Positions 1 through 8,417 of a stretch of 19,270 bases of DNA are shown here, piece by piece. The notes beneath the pieces were generated by a model. The model saw only the letters and a list, made by a program, of their open reading frames with translations, was not told the DNA's origin and made no database searches. The DNA comes from JBPOHE01 sp052035915. Its GTDB lineage: Bacteria > Pseudomonadota > Gammaproteobacteria > Chromatiales > Chromatiaceae. The position numbers and the translations under genes are program-made. The stretch spans positions 1 through 19,270 of the forward strand of contig JBPOHE010000042.1 in assembly GCA_052035915.1 (NCBI GenBank). The letters run 5' to 3'. The stretch's first letter is position 1. Every line of letters begins with the position of its first letter.

Positions 1-1664
1 GGGTTGCGCGCTTCGGGCTCGATCGGCTCGCCGTCCCACTCGGCATCGTGGAACAGGTGATGAGCCTTCACGAAGTCGTAGATAGTGAAGTAGTCCTTGC
101 CGTCATACAGGCGAGTGCCACGTCCGATGATCTGCTTGAACTCAATCATGGAGTTCACCGGCCGCATCAGGACGATGTTCCGCACGTTGCGGGCATCCAC
201 CCCCGTGGAAAGCTTCTGCGAGGTGGTCAGGATCGTCGGGATGGTCTTCTCGTTGTCCTGGAACTCCCGCAGCGCCTGGTCGCCCAGCGGCCCGTCGTTG
301 GCCGTCACCCGCACACAATACTGCGGATCGGTGCTGGTCTTCATCTGGTTGATGAGGTCGCGCACCGCCAAGGCATGGATCTGGGTGGCACAGAACACAA
401 GAGTCTTCTCGCGCTGGTCGATCATGCCCATCAGCAGTTTGACCCGGTACGCCTCGCGTTCCTTGATCTCGATGATCTTGTTGAAGTCCGGCTCGTCGTA
501 GAGCCGGCCCGCTTCGATTTCGCCTTCAACCACGGTGTCGTCCGGCGTGTAAACGTAGTAGTCCAGCGTGGTCTGAATCTGCCGCACCTTGAACGGCGTG
601 AGGAAGCCGTCATTGATGCCGTCCTTGAGGGAGTAAATGAAGACAGGGTCGCCGAAATAGCGGTAGGTGTCCGCGTTTTCCTGGCGCTTGGGCGTGGCGG
701 TGAGGCCGAGCTGCACCGCCGGCTTGAAATAGTTCAGGATGTCCCGCCAGGTGCTCTCGTCGTTCGCGCCGCCGCGATGGCACTCGTCAATGATGACGAA
801 GTCAAAAAAGTCTGGCGGGTAGTCGCCGAAATAGGGCGACGCCTTACCGTCCTTCTCTAGGCCGCTCATGAAGGTTTGGAAAATCGTGAAGAACAGACTG
901 CCGTTCTTGGGCACTTTGCCTTTCTTGCGGATGTCCTCCGGCTTGATGCGCACCAGCGCGTCTTCGGGAAACGCCGAGAAGGCGTTGTAAGCCTGGTTCG
1001 CCAGGATGTTCCGGTCGGCGAGGAACAGGATGCGCGGGCGGCGCGTCGGCTTGCTCGAAAGGTTCCAGCGGGAGTGGAACAGCTTCCAGGCGATCTGAAA
1101 CGCGATAAACGTTTTGCCCGTGCCCGTCGCCAGCGTGAGCAGGATGCGATTCTGCTTCCGGGCCATCGCCTGCAACACCCGCTCGATGGCGATGTCCTGG
1201 TAATACCGCCCCGGATGCGAGCCGCCTTTGTCCTCGTAAGCCACGCCCGCGAACCGATCCCGCCACGCATCGGCCTTGGCGAAGGTCATCGTCCAGAGTT
1301 GCTCCGGAGTGGGGAAGGCGGCCAATTCGCCTTCCTGGCCGGTTTCCATGTCGATGCCGTAGAGGCCCTGGCCGTTGGTGGCGTAGGTGAACCGCACCGC
1401 CAGCTTGCCCGCGTAATCCTTCGCCTGCCCGACGCCTTCGGTGACCTCCGCCGTCTCCGCCTTGGCTTCCACCACAGCCAGCTTGGTGTTGCGGTATTCG
1501 AGGACGTAATCGGCCTTGAGTGGCTTGCCGCGCCGACCGCGCCCCTCGATGCGGCCGGGGCTGATGAGATACTCGCGTCGGATGCGGCTGCCCTCCACCA
1601 CGCCCCAGCCCGCCGCTTGCAGGGCGGGGTCTATGAGTTCGGCTCTGGTCTCGGCTTCGTTCAT
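1..1664 (-). CDS. hsdR: Type I restriction enzyme R subunit (partial, C-terminus off the left edge)
   Basis: The R subunit is the ATP-dependent DNA translocase and endonuclease of a type I restriction-modification complex; it joins the M2S methylase and cleaves unmodified DNA. About 554 codons are present, open to the edge. Seen in order: an N-terminal nuclease domain with the D...EAK pair of a PD-(D/E)xK site near residues 50-70 (KADYVLEY then VVEAKAE); a Walker A ATGTGKT near residue 178; DECH in IIDECHRG near 292; LGLTATP; and helicase motif VI IGRGTRLY near 513. The missing part would be the C-terminal domain that contacts M and S. The start is the ATG at 1664-1662, which overlaps the TGA of the upstream tspO-like gene (ATGA), implying translational coupling. 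It resembles the EcoEI-like DEAD/DEAH group. No frameshift is visible. Confidence 0.95.
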   Translation of the reverse strand, partial: MNEAETRAELIDPALQAAGWGVVEGSRIRREYLISPGRIEGRGRRGKPLKADYVLEYRNTKLAVVEAKAETAEVTEGVGQAKDYAGKLAVRFTYATNGQGLYGIDMETGQEGELAAFPTPEQLWTMTFAKADAWRDRFAGVAYEDKGGSHPGRYYQDIAIERVLQAMARKQNRILLTLATGTGKTFIAFQIAWKLFHSRWNLSSKPTRRPRILFLADRNILANQAYNAFSAFPEDALVRIKPEDIRKKGKVPKNGSLFFTIFQTFMSGLEKDGKASPYFGDYPPDFFDFVIIDECHRGGANDESTWRDILNYFKPAVQLGLTATPKRQENADTYRYFGDPVFIYSLKDGINDGFLTPFKVRQIQTTLDYYVYTPDDTVVEGEIEAGRLYDEPDFNKIIEIKEREAYRVKLLMGMIDQREKTLVFCATQIHALAVRDLINQMKTSTDPQYCVRVTANDGPLGDQALREFQDNEKTIPTILTTSQKLSTGVDARNVRNIVLMRPVNSMIEFKQIIGRGTRLYDGKDYFTIYDFVKAHHLFHDAEWDGEPIEPEARN

Positions 1665-2146
1665 GCGTTCAACCTCCACAAAGTTCCGTTGAGCGCCGCC
1701 GCGAAGCTGACCCAGGCCAGATACGGACACAGCAGCCCGGCGGCCACGCGATGCACCCGCCAGAACGCCACGATGGTCCACGCAATGGCCAGCCACAGCA
1801 GCAGGATTTCTGCAAACGCCAGGCCCGGCCGGTGCAGCCCGAAGAACAGCGGCGTCCACGCGGCATTCAGGGCGAGCTGCGCGAAGAATGGCACCAGCGC
1901 CCGCCGCTGCGCGGCAAACCCGCCGCGCCGCCACACCAGCCAGGCCGCTACCGCCATCATCGTGTAGAGCGCCGACCATACCGGCCCGAACACCCAGCCC
2001 GGCGGATTCCACGACGGCTTGTTCAGCGCGGCATACCACTCCCCCGGCGGGCAAAGCGCCCCCGGCGACGCCGCCGCAAAGCAGAGCAGCAGCCAGGCAC
2101 CCAGCCCGGCGACGGCGCGGAATTTGGTCGTGGTTCCGGAGTTCAT
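1661..2146 (-). CDS. tspO: TspO/MBR family tryptophan-rich membrane protein
   Basis: A 161-residue protein of the TspO/MBR (translocator protein, tryptophan-rich sensory protein) family. The family folds as five membrane helices and binds tetrapyrroles or other ligands; bacterial members have regulatory or stress roles. Seen: about five hydrophobic segments and the family signatures KPSWNPPGWVFGPVW, NAAWTPLFFGLH and YLAWVSFAAALN. The length is usual for the family. The start is the ATG at 2146, since the protein begins just before the first helix; the frame stays open further upstream but there runs antiparallel to the real hsdS frame. It lies 8 nt after the hsdS stop and its TGA overlaps the hsdR ATG, so it sits inside the restriction operon. 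The Shine-Dalgarno is poor (GGGGAA is 14 nt away). Its role here is unknown; it may be a passenger or an accessory of the RM locus. Confidence 0.9.
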   Translation of the reverse strand: MNSGTTTKFRAVAGLGAWLLLCFAAASPGALCPPGEWYAALNKPSWNPPGWVFGPVWSALYTMMAVAAWLVWRRGGFAAQRRALVPFFAQLALNAAWTPLFFGLHRPGLAFAEILLLWLAIAWTIVAFWRVHRVAAGLLCPYLAWVSFAAALNGTLWRLNA

Positions 2147-2154
2147 GGTTGGCG

Positions 2155-3366
2155 CTACAATTCCCCGGTGAAGGCTTGGTGCAGGAGCGACTTTTTTAAC
2201 GCCGCCAGCGCCGCCTGCTTTTGCTCGTAAAGCCGCGTCAGCCGTTGGGTTTCGGCGGCGAGCGCGTCGAGTTGGGTGACGATGGCTTGCTGCTCTTGCT
2301 TTGTTTTCGGGAAGGAAATCTCGATCGTCCTGAGCAGGCTCGCCTTGATGCCTTTGACCGTAGCGCCCGTGCCTTTGGCGTGGATTCGGTCCTGCACGGG
2401 CTTTGAAAGGAGCAGGTATTTCAGGAACGTGCTGTCCAGCCTCGCGGCGTCCGGCTGCATGATGATGATGCGCTGGGCGAACACCACCTTCTCGTCGGTG
2501 TCGAGTTGGGCGACATTCGCGAGTGGCGCTTCCGTGGTGAAGAGAACATCTCCCTTGCGAGGAATGCCCCGCGTCATCCAACCGTCGTAGCTCTCCGGGG
2601 CGACGAACTCCTCGGGCTCGCGCTGAAGAAATCCCATCTTCACGTTCTTCGCCGTGATGAGACGCAGGCCGTTGGTGGTTTTCTCGGGCGTCTTGCCTCG
2701 ATAATCAATGAATCGGATGCAGTCGCCGATGGTCGTCGCCACCCAGCCATCGCCTCGGCGAGTGAAGACGGATTGGAGGTGGCTGTCGAAGAGGGCGCGG
2801 GCGTTTTTGAGGTTCTGGGCGGCGTGGGCAAGGGCTACGGCCAGCCCGGCAAACGCTTCGTCCAGCACCCCCACGATCCGCTGCTGCTCCGCCAGCGGGG
2901 GGACGGGAATCTTCAAGGCCTTGAGATGCGTGGTCGTGACCACTTGTTGTCCTGACGTGCCAGCAATTCCCGAATCGATCATTTCCTTGCCTGCACTCGA
3001 CTGAAGGAAGTTTTTTAAGAAGTAAGGGCTAACAAGATCGTGGTTCGGGCGCAGCAATCCCAGTGCTCTGGTGAAGATAAAGCGCTTTCCATCGATCCCT
3101 TCAAACACGTTGCACTTGTTTATCGATCCCTGTCCCACAATCGCCAGAAGAACATCGCCAGATTTGAGTTCAGAGCGAAGGTGAGAGGAAAAGACATCTG
3201 CGCTGATTCTGTCTGCCGAATCGTAGTGGATTACGTCGTCGTAAAGATCCTTGGTTTTTAGAACCCGAAAGTCGTCATGCGCGCTTTTGTCATACTTCGG
3301 ATTTGGACCTTGTGTGATCTTTTCGCACACATCTCCAAGCGTTCTGATCTGCCACCCCTTCTTCAT
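2155..3366 (-). CDS. hsdS: Type I restriction-modification specificity subunit S
   Basis: A 403-residue S subunit. It carries two target recognition domains that read the two halves of a bipartite DNA site and hold the two M subunits. Seen: TRD1 about residues 5-155, starting WQIRTLGDVCEKITQG and ending LKIPVPPLAEQQRIV; a helical spacer of about 155-205 (conserved region 1); TRD2 about 208-355, starting WVATTIGDCIRFIDYRG and ending ISFPKTKQEQQAIV; and a C-terminal helix ending LKKSLLHQAFTGEL. Both TRDs end in the typical P...EQQ stretch. The start ATG at 3366-3364 follows a TGA stop by one base; that stop belongs to a relic copy of the hsdM 3' end, not to the working hsdM gene about 950 bp upstream. 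Intact by length and domain plan; the target cannot be predicted by eye. Confidence 0.95.
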   Translation of the reverse strand: MKKGWQIRTLGDVCEKITQGPNPKYDKSAHDDFRVLKTKDLYDDVIHYDSADRISADVFSSHLRSELKSGDVLLAIVGQGSINKCNVFEGIDGKRFIFTRALGLLRPNHDLVSPYFLKNFLQSSAGKEMIDSGIAGTSGQQVVTTTHLKALKIPVPPLAEQQRIVGVLDEAFAGLAVALAHAAQNLKNARALFDSHLQSVFTRRGDGWVATTIGDCIRFIDYRGKTPEKTTNGLRLITAKNVKMGFLQREPEEFVAPESYDGWMTRGIPRKGDVLFTTEAPLANVAQLDTDEKVVFAQRIIIMQPDAARLDSTFLKYLLLSKPVQDRIHAKGTGATVKGIKASLLRTIEISFPKTKQEQQAIVTQLDALAAETQRLTRLYEQKQAALAALKKSLLHQAFTGEL

Positions 3367-3445
3367 TTCAGCAGCGCCCTTTCGACAAGCTCAAGGACCG
3401 CTTGATGCTCTCCAGCACTTCGGCGCTTTCGGCGTCGAGGGCGGC
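3362..3445 (-). repeat. 84-bp direct repeat, copy 1 (relic of hsdM 3' end plus hsdS start)
   Basis: This stretch matches 4307-4390 at 76 of 84 positions, same orientation, offset 945 bp. Read on the minus strand it encodes the last residues of an HsdM (AALDAESAEVLESIKRSL and onward), a TGA, one base and then the hsdS ATG. The working hsdM ends in the other copy. The two copies bracket the REP/transposase cassette. Whether the cassette arrived with the duplication or the duplication came later cannot be told. Confidence 0.9.
3377..3398 (-). repeat. Short palindromic repeat, copy 1 (diverged)
   Basis: Diverged copy of the mini-repeat with core TTCGACAAGCTCA, lying in the relic hsdM tail where it encodes SLSLSKGR. 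The + strand reads CCCTTTCGACAAGCTCAAGG; the arms no longer match fully. Related copies lie at 4321-4343, 4599-4620 and 5586-5607. Confidence 0.75.
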
Positions 3446-3463
3446 AAATCGTGATAAGGCTGC

Positions 3464-3479
3464 CACCCCTGCCGGGGTG
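3464..3479. repeat. Short GC hairpin at the left end of the REP cassette
   Basis: CACCCC-TGCC-GGGGTG, a 6-bp perfect stem. Similar hairpins (GCACCCC/GGGGTGC and GCATCCC/GGGATGC) flank the transposase gene, so it appears to be part of the same REP family array. Confidence 0.6.
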
Positions 3480-3501
3480 ACTTCGTTCCGGGACTCGTCT
3501 T

Positions 3502-3556
3502 CCGGTGGTGTCGCTCCGCTCAACCACCGGCTACAGGCTCCGATGCCTCCGGCATC
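3502..3556 (+). repeat. REP element A
   Basis: Hairpin with perfect 8-bp arms CCGGTGGT (3502-3509) and ACCACCGG (3523-3530) around a 13-nt GC-rich centre, followed by CTACAGG and a second dyad GATGCC-TCC-GGCATC (3542-3556). The first 36 bp recur inverted at 3640-3675 (35 of 36 identical) and directly at 4221-4256. This layout beside a Y1 transposase is typical of REP/BIME sequences. Confidence 0.85.
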
Positions 3557-3639
3557 ACGGCTGGCATCGGCCCGGCTTCCGATGTCCTCGGAATCACGGG
3601 CGGATGCCGCCCCGCCGCGCCATCCCGAAGGGATACCAG

Positions 3640-3675
3640 CCTGTAGCCGGTGGTTGAGCGGAGCGATACCACCGG
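3640..3675 (-). repeat. REP element B (inverted)
   Basis: Reverse complement of REP A over 36 bp with one mismatch; arms CCGGTGGT 3647-3654 and ACCACCGG 3668-3675. Elements A and B face each other about 100 bp apart, a BIME-like pair. The stretch between them (3557-3639) is non-coding and holds further partial GGCATCGG/GATGCC-like dyads. Confidence 0.85.
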
Positions 3676-3698
3676 CACCCAAGGCCCCAAATCCTCCC

Positions 3699-3715
3699 GC
3701 ACCCCGGAGGGGTGC
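3699..3715 (-). terminator. Hairpin just downstream of the transposase gene
   Basis: GCACCCC-GGA-GGGGTGC, a 7-bp perfect stem 4 nt beyond the transposase stop on its coding strand. No T run follows, so intrinsic termination is doubtful. It is more likely a cassette-end structure recognised by the transposase, matching the hairpin at 4182-4199. Confidence 0.4.
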
Positions 3716-3719
3716 CAGC

Positions 3720-4166
3720 TCAATCGAGATACCGCTTGTCGTAGGCCACCCCGGATTTCTGGAGAAACTCCACCAACTCGTCCCGGAACGTTTTCCGCCG
3801 GTGGTGCTCCTCCTGGCGACCGATGTAAGCCCGCACCGAGTCGCGGGCCGAGGCGCTGACCGTGAACGCCGCGTACCCTTCCTGCCACGCGAACTCCGAC
3901 ACGGCGATCGTCTGTCTGACCCAGGTGGAGGAAGACTTCTTCAACTCCCGCATGAAATCGGACAGGCAATGGGTCGGCTTCAGCCCCACGAGCAGGTGGA
4001 CATGATCGGCCACGCCACCGACACCCTGCGGTGTGCCGTCCAACCCAAAAACGCAGCCGCCCAGATATTCGTGCAGGCGGGCGCGCCATGAATCGGCAAT
4101 CAACGGCTCGCGGTTCTTCGTGGAAAATATCAGGTGATAGAGGAGATGCGTATGGGTGGATGGCAT
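3720..4166 (-). CDS. REP-associated tyrosine transposase (Y1/HUH, IS200-like)
   Basis: A 148-residue single-domain HUH transposase of the Y1_Tnp (IS200/TnpA-REP) family, which cuts and joins single-stranded DNA at hairpins through a 5'-phosphotyrosine link. Seen: the N-terminal strand HLLYHLIFSTKNREPLI, the HUH metal motif DHVHLLV with H55 and H57, WQEGYAAFTVS at about 94-104, and the likely catalytic Y114 in VRAYIGRQEEHHRR. Length and motifs look complete. REP hairpins lie on both sides (3502-3556, 3640-3675, 4221-4275) and no terminal repeats of an ordinary IS are seen, so I call it a REP-associated transposase and not a free IS200. It lies between hsdM and hsdS on the same strand. From memory, close relatives with this C-terminal form are common in Verrucomicrobia and Planctomycetes, which would fit transfer. 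Confidence 0.9.
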   Translation of the reverse strand: MPSTHTHLLYHLIFSTKNREPLIADSWRARLHEYLGGCVFGLDGTPQGVGGVADHVHLLVGLKPTHCLSDFMRELKKSSSTWVRQTIAVSEFAWQEGYAAFTVSASARDSVRAYIGRQEEHHRRKTFRDELVEFLQKSGVAYDKRYLD

Positions 4167-4181
4167 AGGGCGGCTTGGCTG

Positions 4182-4199
4182 GCATCCCTGCCGGGATGC
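4182..4199 (-). repeat. Hairpin upstream of the transposase gene
   Basis: GCATCCC-TGCC-GGGATGC, a 7-bp perfect stem 15 bp upstream of the transposase start. It mirrors the hairpin downstream of the gene at 3699-3715, so the pair brackets the gene. Confidence 0.6.
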
Positions 4200-4220
4200 A
4201 TGGTTGTTTCGACTCCGTAA

Positions 4221-4275
4221 CCGGTGGTGTCGCTGCGCTCAACCACCGGCTACAAGCTGAGATGCCTCCGGCATC
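4221..4275 (+). repeat. REP element C
   Basis: Same orientation and plan as REP A: arms CCGGTGGT and ACCACCGG, then CTACAAG and the dyad GATGCC-TCC-GGCATC at 4261-4275. It differs from A at only a few positions. It lies on the hsdM side of the transposase. Confidence 0.85.
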
Positions 4276-4306
4276 AGCCCGGCGGCGAACAGGTTCTACG
4301 GTCTGT

Positions 4307-4390
4307 TTCATTTCAGCAGTGCCCCGTCGACAAGCTCAGGGCTTGCTTGATGTTCTCCAGCACTTCGGCGCTTTCGGCGTCGAGGGCGGC
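4307..4390 (-). repeat. 84-bp direct repeat, copy 2 (working hsdM 3' end plus orphan hsdS start)
   Basis: Partner of 3362-3445. It contains the true end of hsdM, the TGA at 4315-4313, one base, and an ATG at 4311-4309 where hsdS would begin. The frame opened by that ATG runs through REP C and across the transposase in the wrong frame, so it is an orphan start and not a gene. Confidence 0.9.
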
Positions 4391-5827
4391 GATTTCTTCC
4401 ATGATTTCCTGCGGGCTGCGGTGTGAAACAATCTCGCCGCCGTTGGGGTTCTTCACGGAGAGGTCGAAGGTGGCGGGGTCGATGTCCTTGGCGTCCAGGC
4501 TCCAGCTCTTGGGCGAGTCGGCGAAGGTCTTTTGCAGCTTCACGAACTCGGCGAGGTCGTCGTCGTTGAGCGGGTTGGTCTTGCCGAGATTGCGGGCTTG
4601 CCCTGAGCTTGTCGAAGGGGTGAGCTGGTAGAACCACACCTTGCGCGTGGGGCGGCCTTTCTCGAAGAAGAGCACCACGGTCTTCACGCCCGCGCCCTGG
4701 AAGGTGCCGCCGGGGCAGTCGAGCACGGTGTGGAGGTTGCAGCTTTCCAGCAGGTGCTTGCGCAGGCTCACCGAGGCGTTGTCGGTGTTGGAGAGGAAGG
4801 TGTTCTTGATGACGATGCCGCCGCGTCCGCCGGCGCGGAGGATTTTGATGAAGTGCTGGAGGAAGAGGAACGCGGTCTCGCCGGTGCGGATGGGGAAGTT
4901 CTGCTGCACCTCGGGGCGTTCCTTGCCGCCGAAGGGGGGATTGGCGAGGACGAGGTCGTAGCGGTCCTTTTCCTGAATGTCGGCGAGGTTCTCGGTGAGG
5001 GTGTTGGTGTGGATGAGGTTCGGCGCCTCGATCCCGTGGAGGATGAGGTTCATGATGCCGATGACGTAGGCGAGGGACTTCTTTTCCTTGCCGTAGAAGG
5101 TGGCTTCCTGGAGGCGCTTGTCCTGGGCGGTGGTTCGCTTGGGATGGGCCTGCCGGAGGTAATCGAAGGCTTCGCAGAGGAAGCCGGCCGAGCCGCAGGC
5201 GCCGTCGTAGATGGTCTCACCGAGCCGGGGGTTCACCACGCGGATCATGGCGCGGATGAGCGGGCGCGGGGTGTAATACTCGCCGCCGTTGCGCCCGGCG
5301 TTGCCCATGCGCTTGATCTTCTCCTCGTAGAGCGCGCTCAGCTCGTGCTTCTCGGTCTGGGAGCGGAAGCGCAGCTCGTCCACCTGGTCAATGATCTCGC
5401 GGAGGTTGTAGCCGCTGGTGATCTTGTTTTTCAGCTCCCCGAAGATCTCGCCGATCTTGTATTCGATGGTGTTGGGGCCGGAGGCGCGGGCCTTGAACTT
5501 CTGGAGATAGGGAAAGAGCTTCTGGTCAACGAAGTCGCGCAGGTCGTCGCCAGAGAGGGCGGTGTTGTGGTCGATCCGTGCCGTCTGCCCTGAGCCCGCC
5601 GAAGGGTCCTTGGGCGCGGCCCAGGTGTCCCAGCGGTAGGGCTTGTCGAGAAGGTAGGTGTATTTCTTCCCTTCAAGCGCGGCTTCGTCCGCTTTGTCCT
5701 GCTCCAGGCCGTCGAGGTATTTGAGGAAGAGGAGCCACGAGGTCTGCTCGGAGTAATCGAGTTCGGTGGCGCAGCCGGCTTCCTTGCGCAGGGCGTCGTC
5801 GATGTTGCGGAAGGCTTGTTCGAACAT
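4313..5827 (-). CDS. hsdM: Type I restriction-modification DNA methylase subunit M
   Basis: A 504-residue adenine-N6 methyltransferase; two copies join one HsdS to methylate the host site, and with HsdR to restrict. Seen: the HsdM N-terminal helical domain about residues 1-135 (FRNIDDALRKEAG, SWLLFLKYLDGLE); GEYYTPRPLIRAM 182-194; SAM motif I DGACGSAGFL 208-217; catalytic NPPF at 296-299; and a C-terminal DAESAEVLENI helix. Length is normal. The start is the ATG at 5827-5825, which gives the standard MFEQAFRNID opening. It is first in the minus-strand RM operon. Odd: three short inserts come from a palindromic repeat, PSAGSGQ at 75-81, PSTSSGQA at 404-411 and the SLSTGH tail, all in frame and in likely loops. 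The 3' end is duplicated beyond the transposase cassette. Confidence 0.96.
   Translation of the reverse strand: MFEQAFRNIDDALRKEAGCATELDYSEQTSWLLFLKYLDGLEQDKADEAALEGKKYTYLLDKPYRWDTWAAPKDPSAGSGQTARIDHNTALSGDDLRDFVDQKLFPYLQKFKARASGPNTIEYKIGEIFGELKNKITSGYNLREIIDQVDELRFRSQTEKHELSALYEEKIKRMGNAGRNGGEYYTPRPLIRAMIRVVNPRLGETIYDGACGSAGFLCEAFDYLRQAHPKRTTAQDKRLQEATFYGKEKKSLAYVIGIMNLILHGIEAPNLIHTNTLTENLADIQEKDRYDLVLANPPFGGKERPEVQQNFPIRTGETAFLFLQHFIKILRAGGRGGIVIKNTFLSNTDNASVSLRKHLLESCNLHTVLDCPGGTFQGAGVKTVVLFFEKGRPTRKVWFYQLTPSTSSGQARNLGKTNPLNDDDLAEFVKLQKTFADSPKSWSLDAKDIDPATFDLSVKNPNGGEIVSHRSPQEIMEEIAALDAESAEVLENIKQALSLSTGHC
4321..4343 (-). repeat. Short palindromic repeat, copy 2 (hsdM C-terminus)
   Basis: Core GTCGACAAGCTCAGGGC, in frame at the extreme C-terminus of hsdM where it encodes SLSTGHC before the stop. 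Family members usually end a little after the AALDAESAE helix, so this tail looks like an addition. Confidence 0.8.
4599..4620 (-). repeat. Short palindromic repeat, copy 3 (in frame in hsdM)
   Basis: CCCTGAGCTTGTCGAAGGGG on the + strand; CCCTTCGACAAGCTCAGGG on the coding strand, translated as PSTSSGQA (residues 404-411) between FYQLT and RNLGKTNPL, where relatives have a short turn. It is the best match to the consensus in this window. Confidence 0.85.
5586..5607 (-). repeat. Short palindromic repeat, copy 4 (in frame in hsdM)
   Basis: CCCTGAGCCCGCCGAAGGG on the + strand, translated as PSAGSGQ (residues 75-81) between WAAPKD and TARIDHN in the N-terminal domain of HsdM. It has the same reading frame as copy 3 and paired CCCT...AGGG ends. 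Confidence 0.8.
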
Positions 5828-6204
5828 GGTCTGGCGCTGATGGAGTGGGTATTGCCAAACCCGGCACTCTACTGGAACGCATCCAGCGGAGAAAGCTGGG
5901 GCGGGCTGGCACTATATCCCCGCCGATTCTCGTTGCCGCGCATCAGACTCAGCGGCCCGGGTCATCGAAATCGAACCCAAAGCCATCCGGGCGCCGATTC
6001 ATCAGCCCAAGTCGATGTGCCATGCCCCTCGGCGAAGCACAGGTATTGGCATCTACCGCTTTCGCCAGTGGCGCCACCTTGACGTCGGTGCGCGGTTCAA
6101 TCGTCCATTGCCCGCACGCGCGCCATTTCCCCGTCTTTTGGCTTTTCGGAAGGGACCGGAAACCCGAACAGTTCTGGTCTCCCGATCCCTTCCACGGGTG
6201 TGTG
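5828..6204. other. Intergenic gap between pckA and hsdM
   Basis: 377 bp with no credible gene. Upstream DNA of hsdM must lie here, but no promoter with good -35 and -10 boxes stands out on the minus strand. It marks the junction between the accessory RM block and the proteobacterial genes; no tRNA, attachment-site repeat or integrase is visible. Confidence 0.6.
6148..6193 (-). terminator. Possible terminator hairpin after pckA
   Basis: Inverted arms GGAAGGGACCGG (6148-6159) and CCGATCCCTTCC (6182-6193): a 12-bp stem with one G-T pair and a 22-nt loop, starting 12 nt past the pckA stop. No clear T run follows on the minus strand, so it may be a processing or pausing structure. Confidence 0.4.
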
Positions 6205-7812
<1,608 letters not shown>

Positions 7813-7967
7813 TACTTACTCCTCAAAAAAACCATGTTTGATCAAGTTATGGATGATTTCGCCACCACTTCCCAATCAGGGGAAGCAACGGATAACGATA
7901 AAAAAACAACTATTTCGGTTTCCAGCGGCGATGGCCCGTCTCTGTAACCTTGGGTACTCGGAACCTG

Positions 7968-7986
7968 GCTGCTGCATTGCAGCAGC
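7968..7986. promoter_or_regulatory. Perfect palindrome upstream of pckA (possible operator)
   Basis: GCTGCTGCA-T-TGCAGCAGC: 9-bp arms around one base, 156 bp upstream of the pckA start codon. The near-zero spacing favours a protein site over an RNA hairpin. The regulator is unknown. Confidence 0.35.
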
Positions 7987-8387
7987 TACATGATAGACAA
8001 GTTCGGACGATTTTGCGTTTGAAATCCGCTTGTTCCCTGGAGGCCGGGGCCGGCTTCGGGTCTATTAAGCAATAAATAAGCCAAATGAACCAAGGGATCG
8101 GCCGTTCTGGGGCTGGCCATCGAGCCTGGCAGCGAAATGAGTCCCGTTGGCGGATTTGGGGTGGATGATCGAGTCAAGAAAAACCACCCGGGGATTGGTC
8201 TGCATTTGGTGCGGGAGATGGTGCTCGCCGATGCCCTGTTGCACCAGAAAGGGGCGTGTCACCGACCTGGGGGGAAGGGATGAAACCCTGGAACCGGCTG
8301 GGATAGGTCGGCTCCGCCTTCGATGTGACGCCGGTCGTTACCGGACCCGCTCGGCGCCGGTTGGTGCTATAAATGGATGCCTCCGTT

Positions 8388-8417
8388 CAGCTCCCCCTCC
8401 GGGGGCGAGGGGAGCTG
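8388..8417. repeat. GC-rich hairpin
   Basis: Arms CAGCTCCCCCTC (8388-8399) and GAGGGGAGCTG (8407-8417) pair over 11 bp with one bulged C around CGGGGGC. No T run follows on either strand. It may be a dispersed repeat of the host genome; only one copy is in the window. Confidence 0.5.

Noticed and set aside
3464..4275. Repeated hairpins considered as a CRISPR array
   Set aside because: Repeats occur in both orientations, are unevenly spaced and surround a Y1 transposase; no cas genes are present.
3520..4311. Long minus-strand frame starting at the orphan hsdS-type ATG
   Set aside because: It translates REP DNA and runs across the real transposase in another frame; the start is explained by the duplicated junction.
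8137..8283. 48-codon plus-strand frame containing PGIGLHLVREMV, faintly like a histidine-kinase ATP-binding G2 box
   Set aside because: Too short, poor ribosome site and no N or G1 boxes around it. It might be a gene remnant but cannot be supported.
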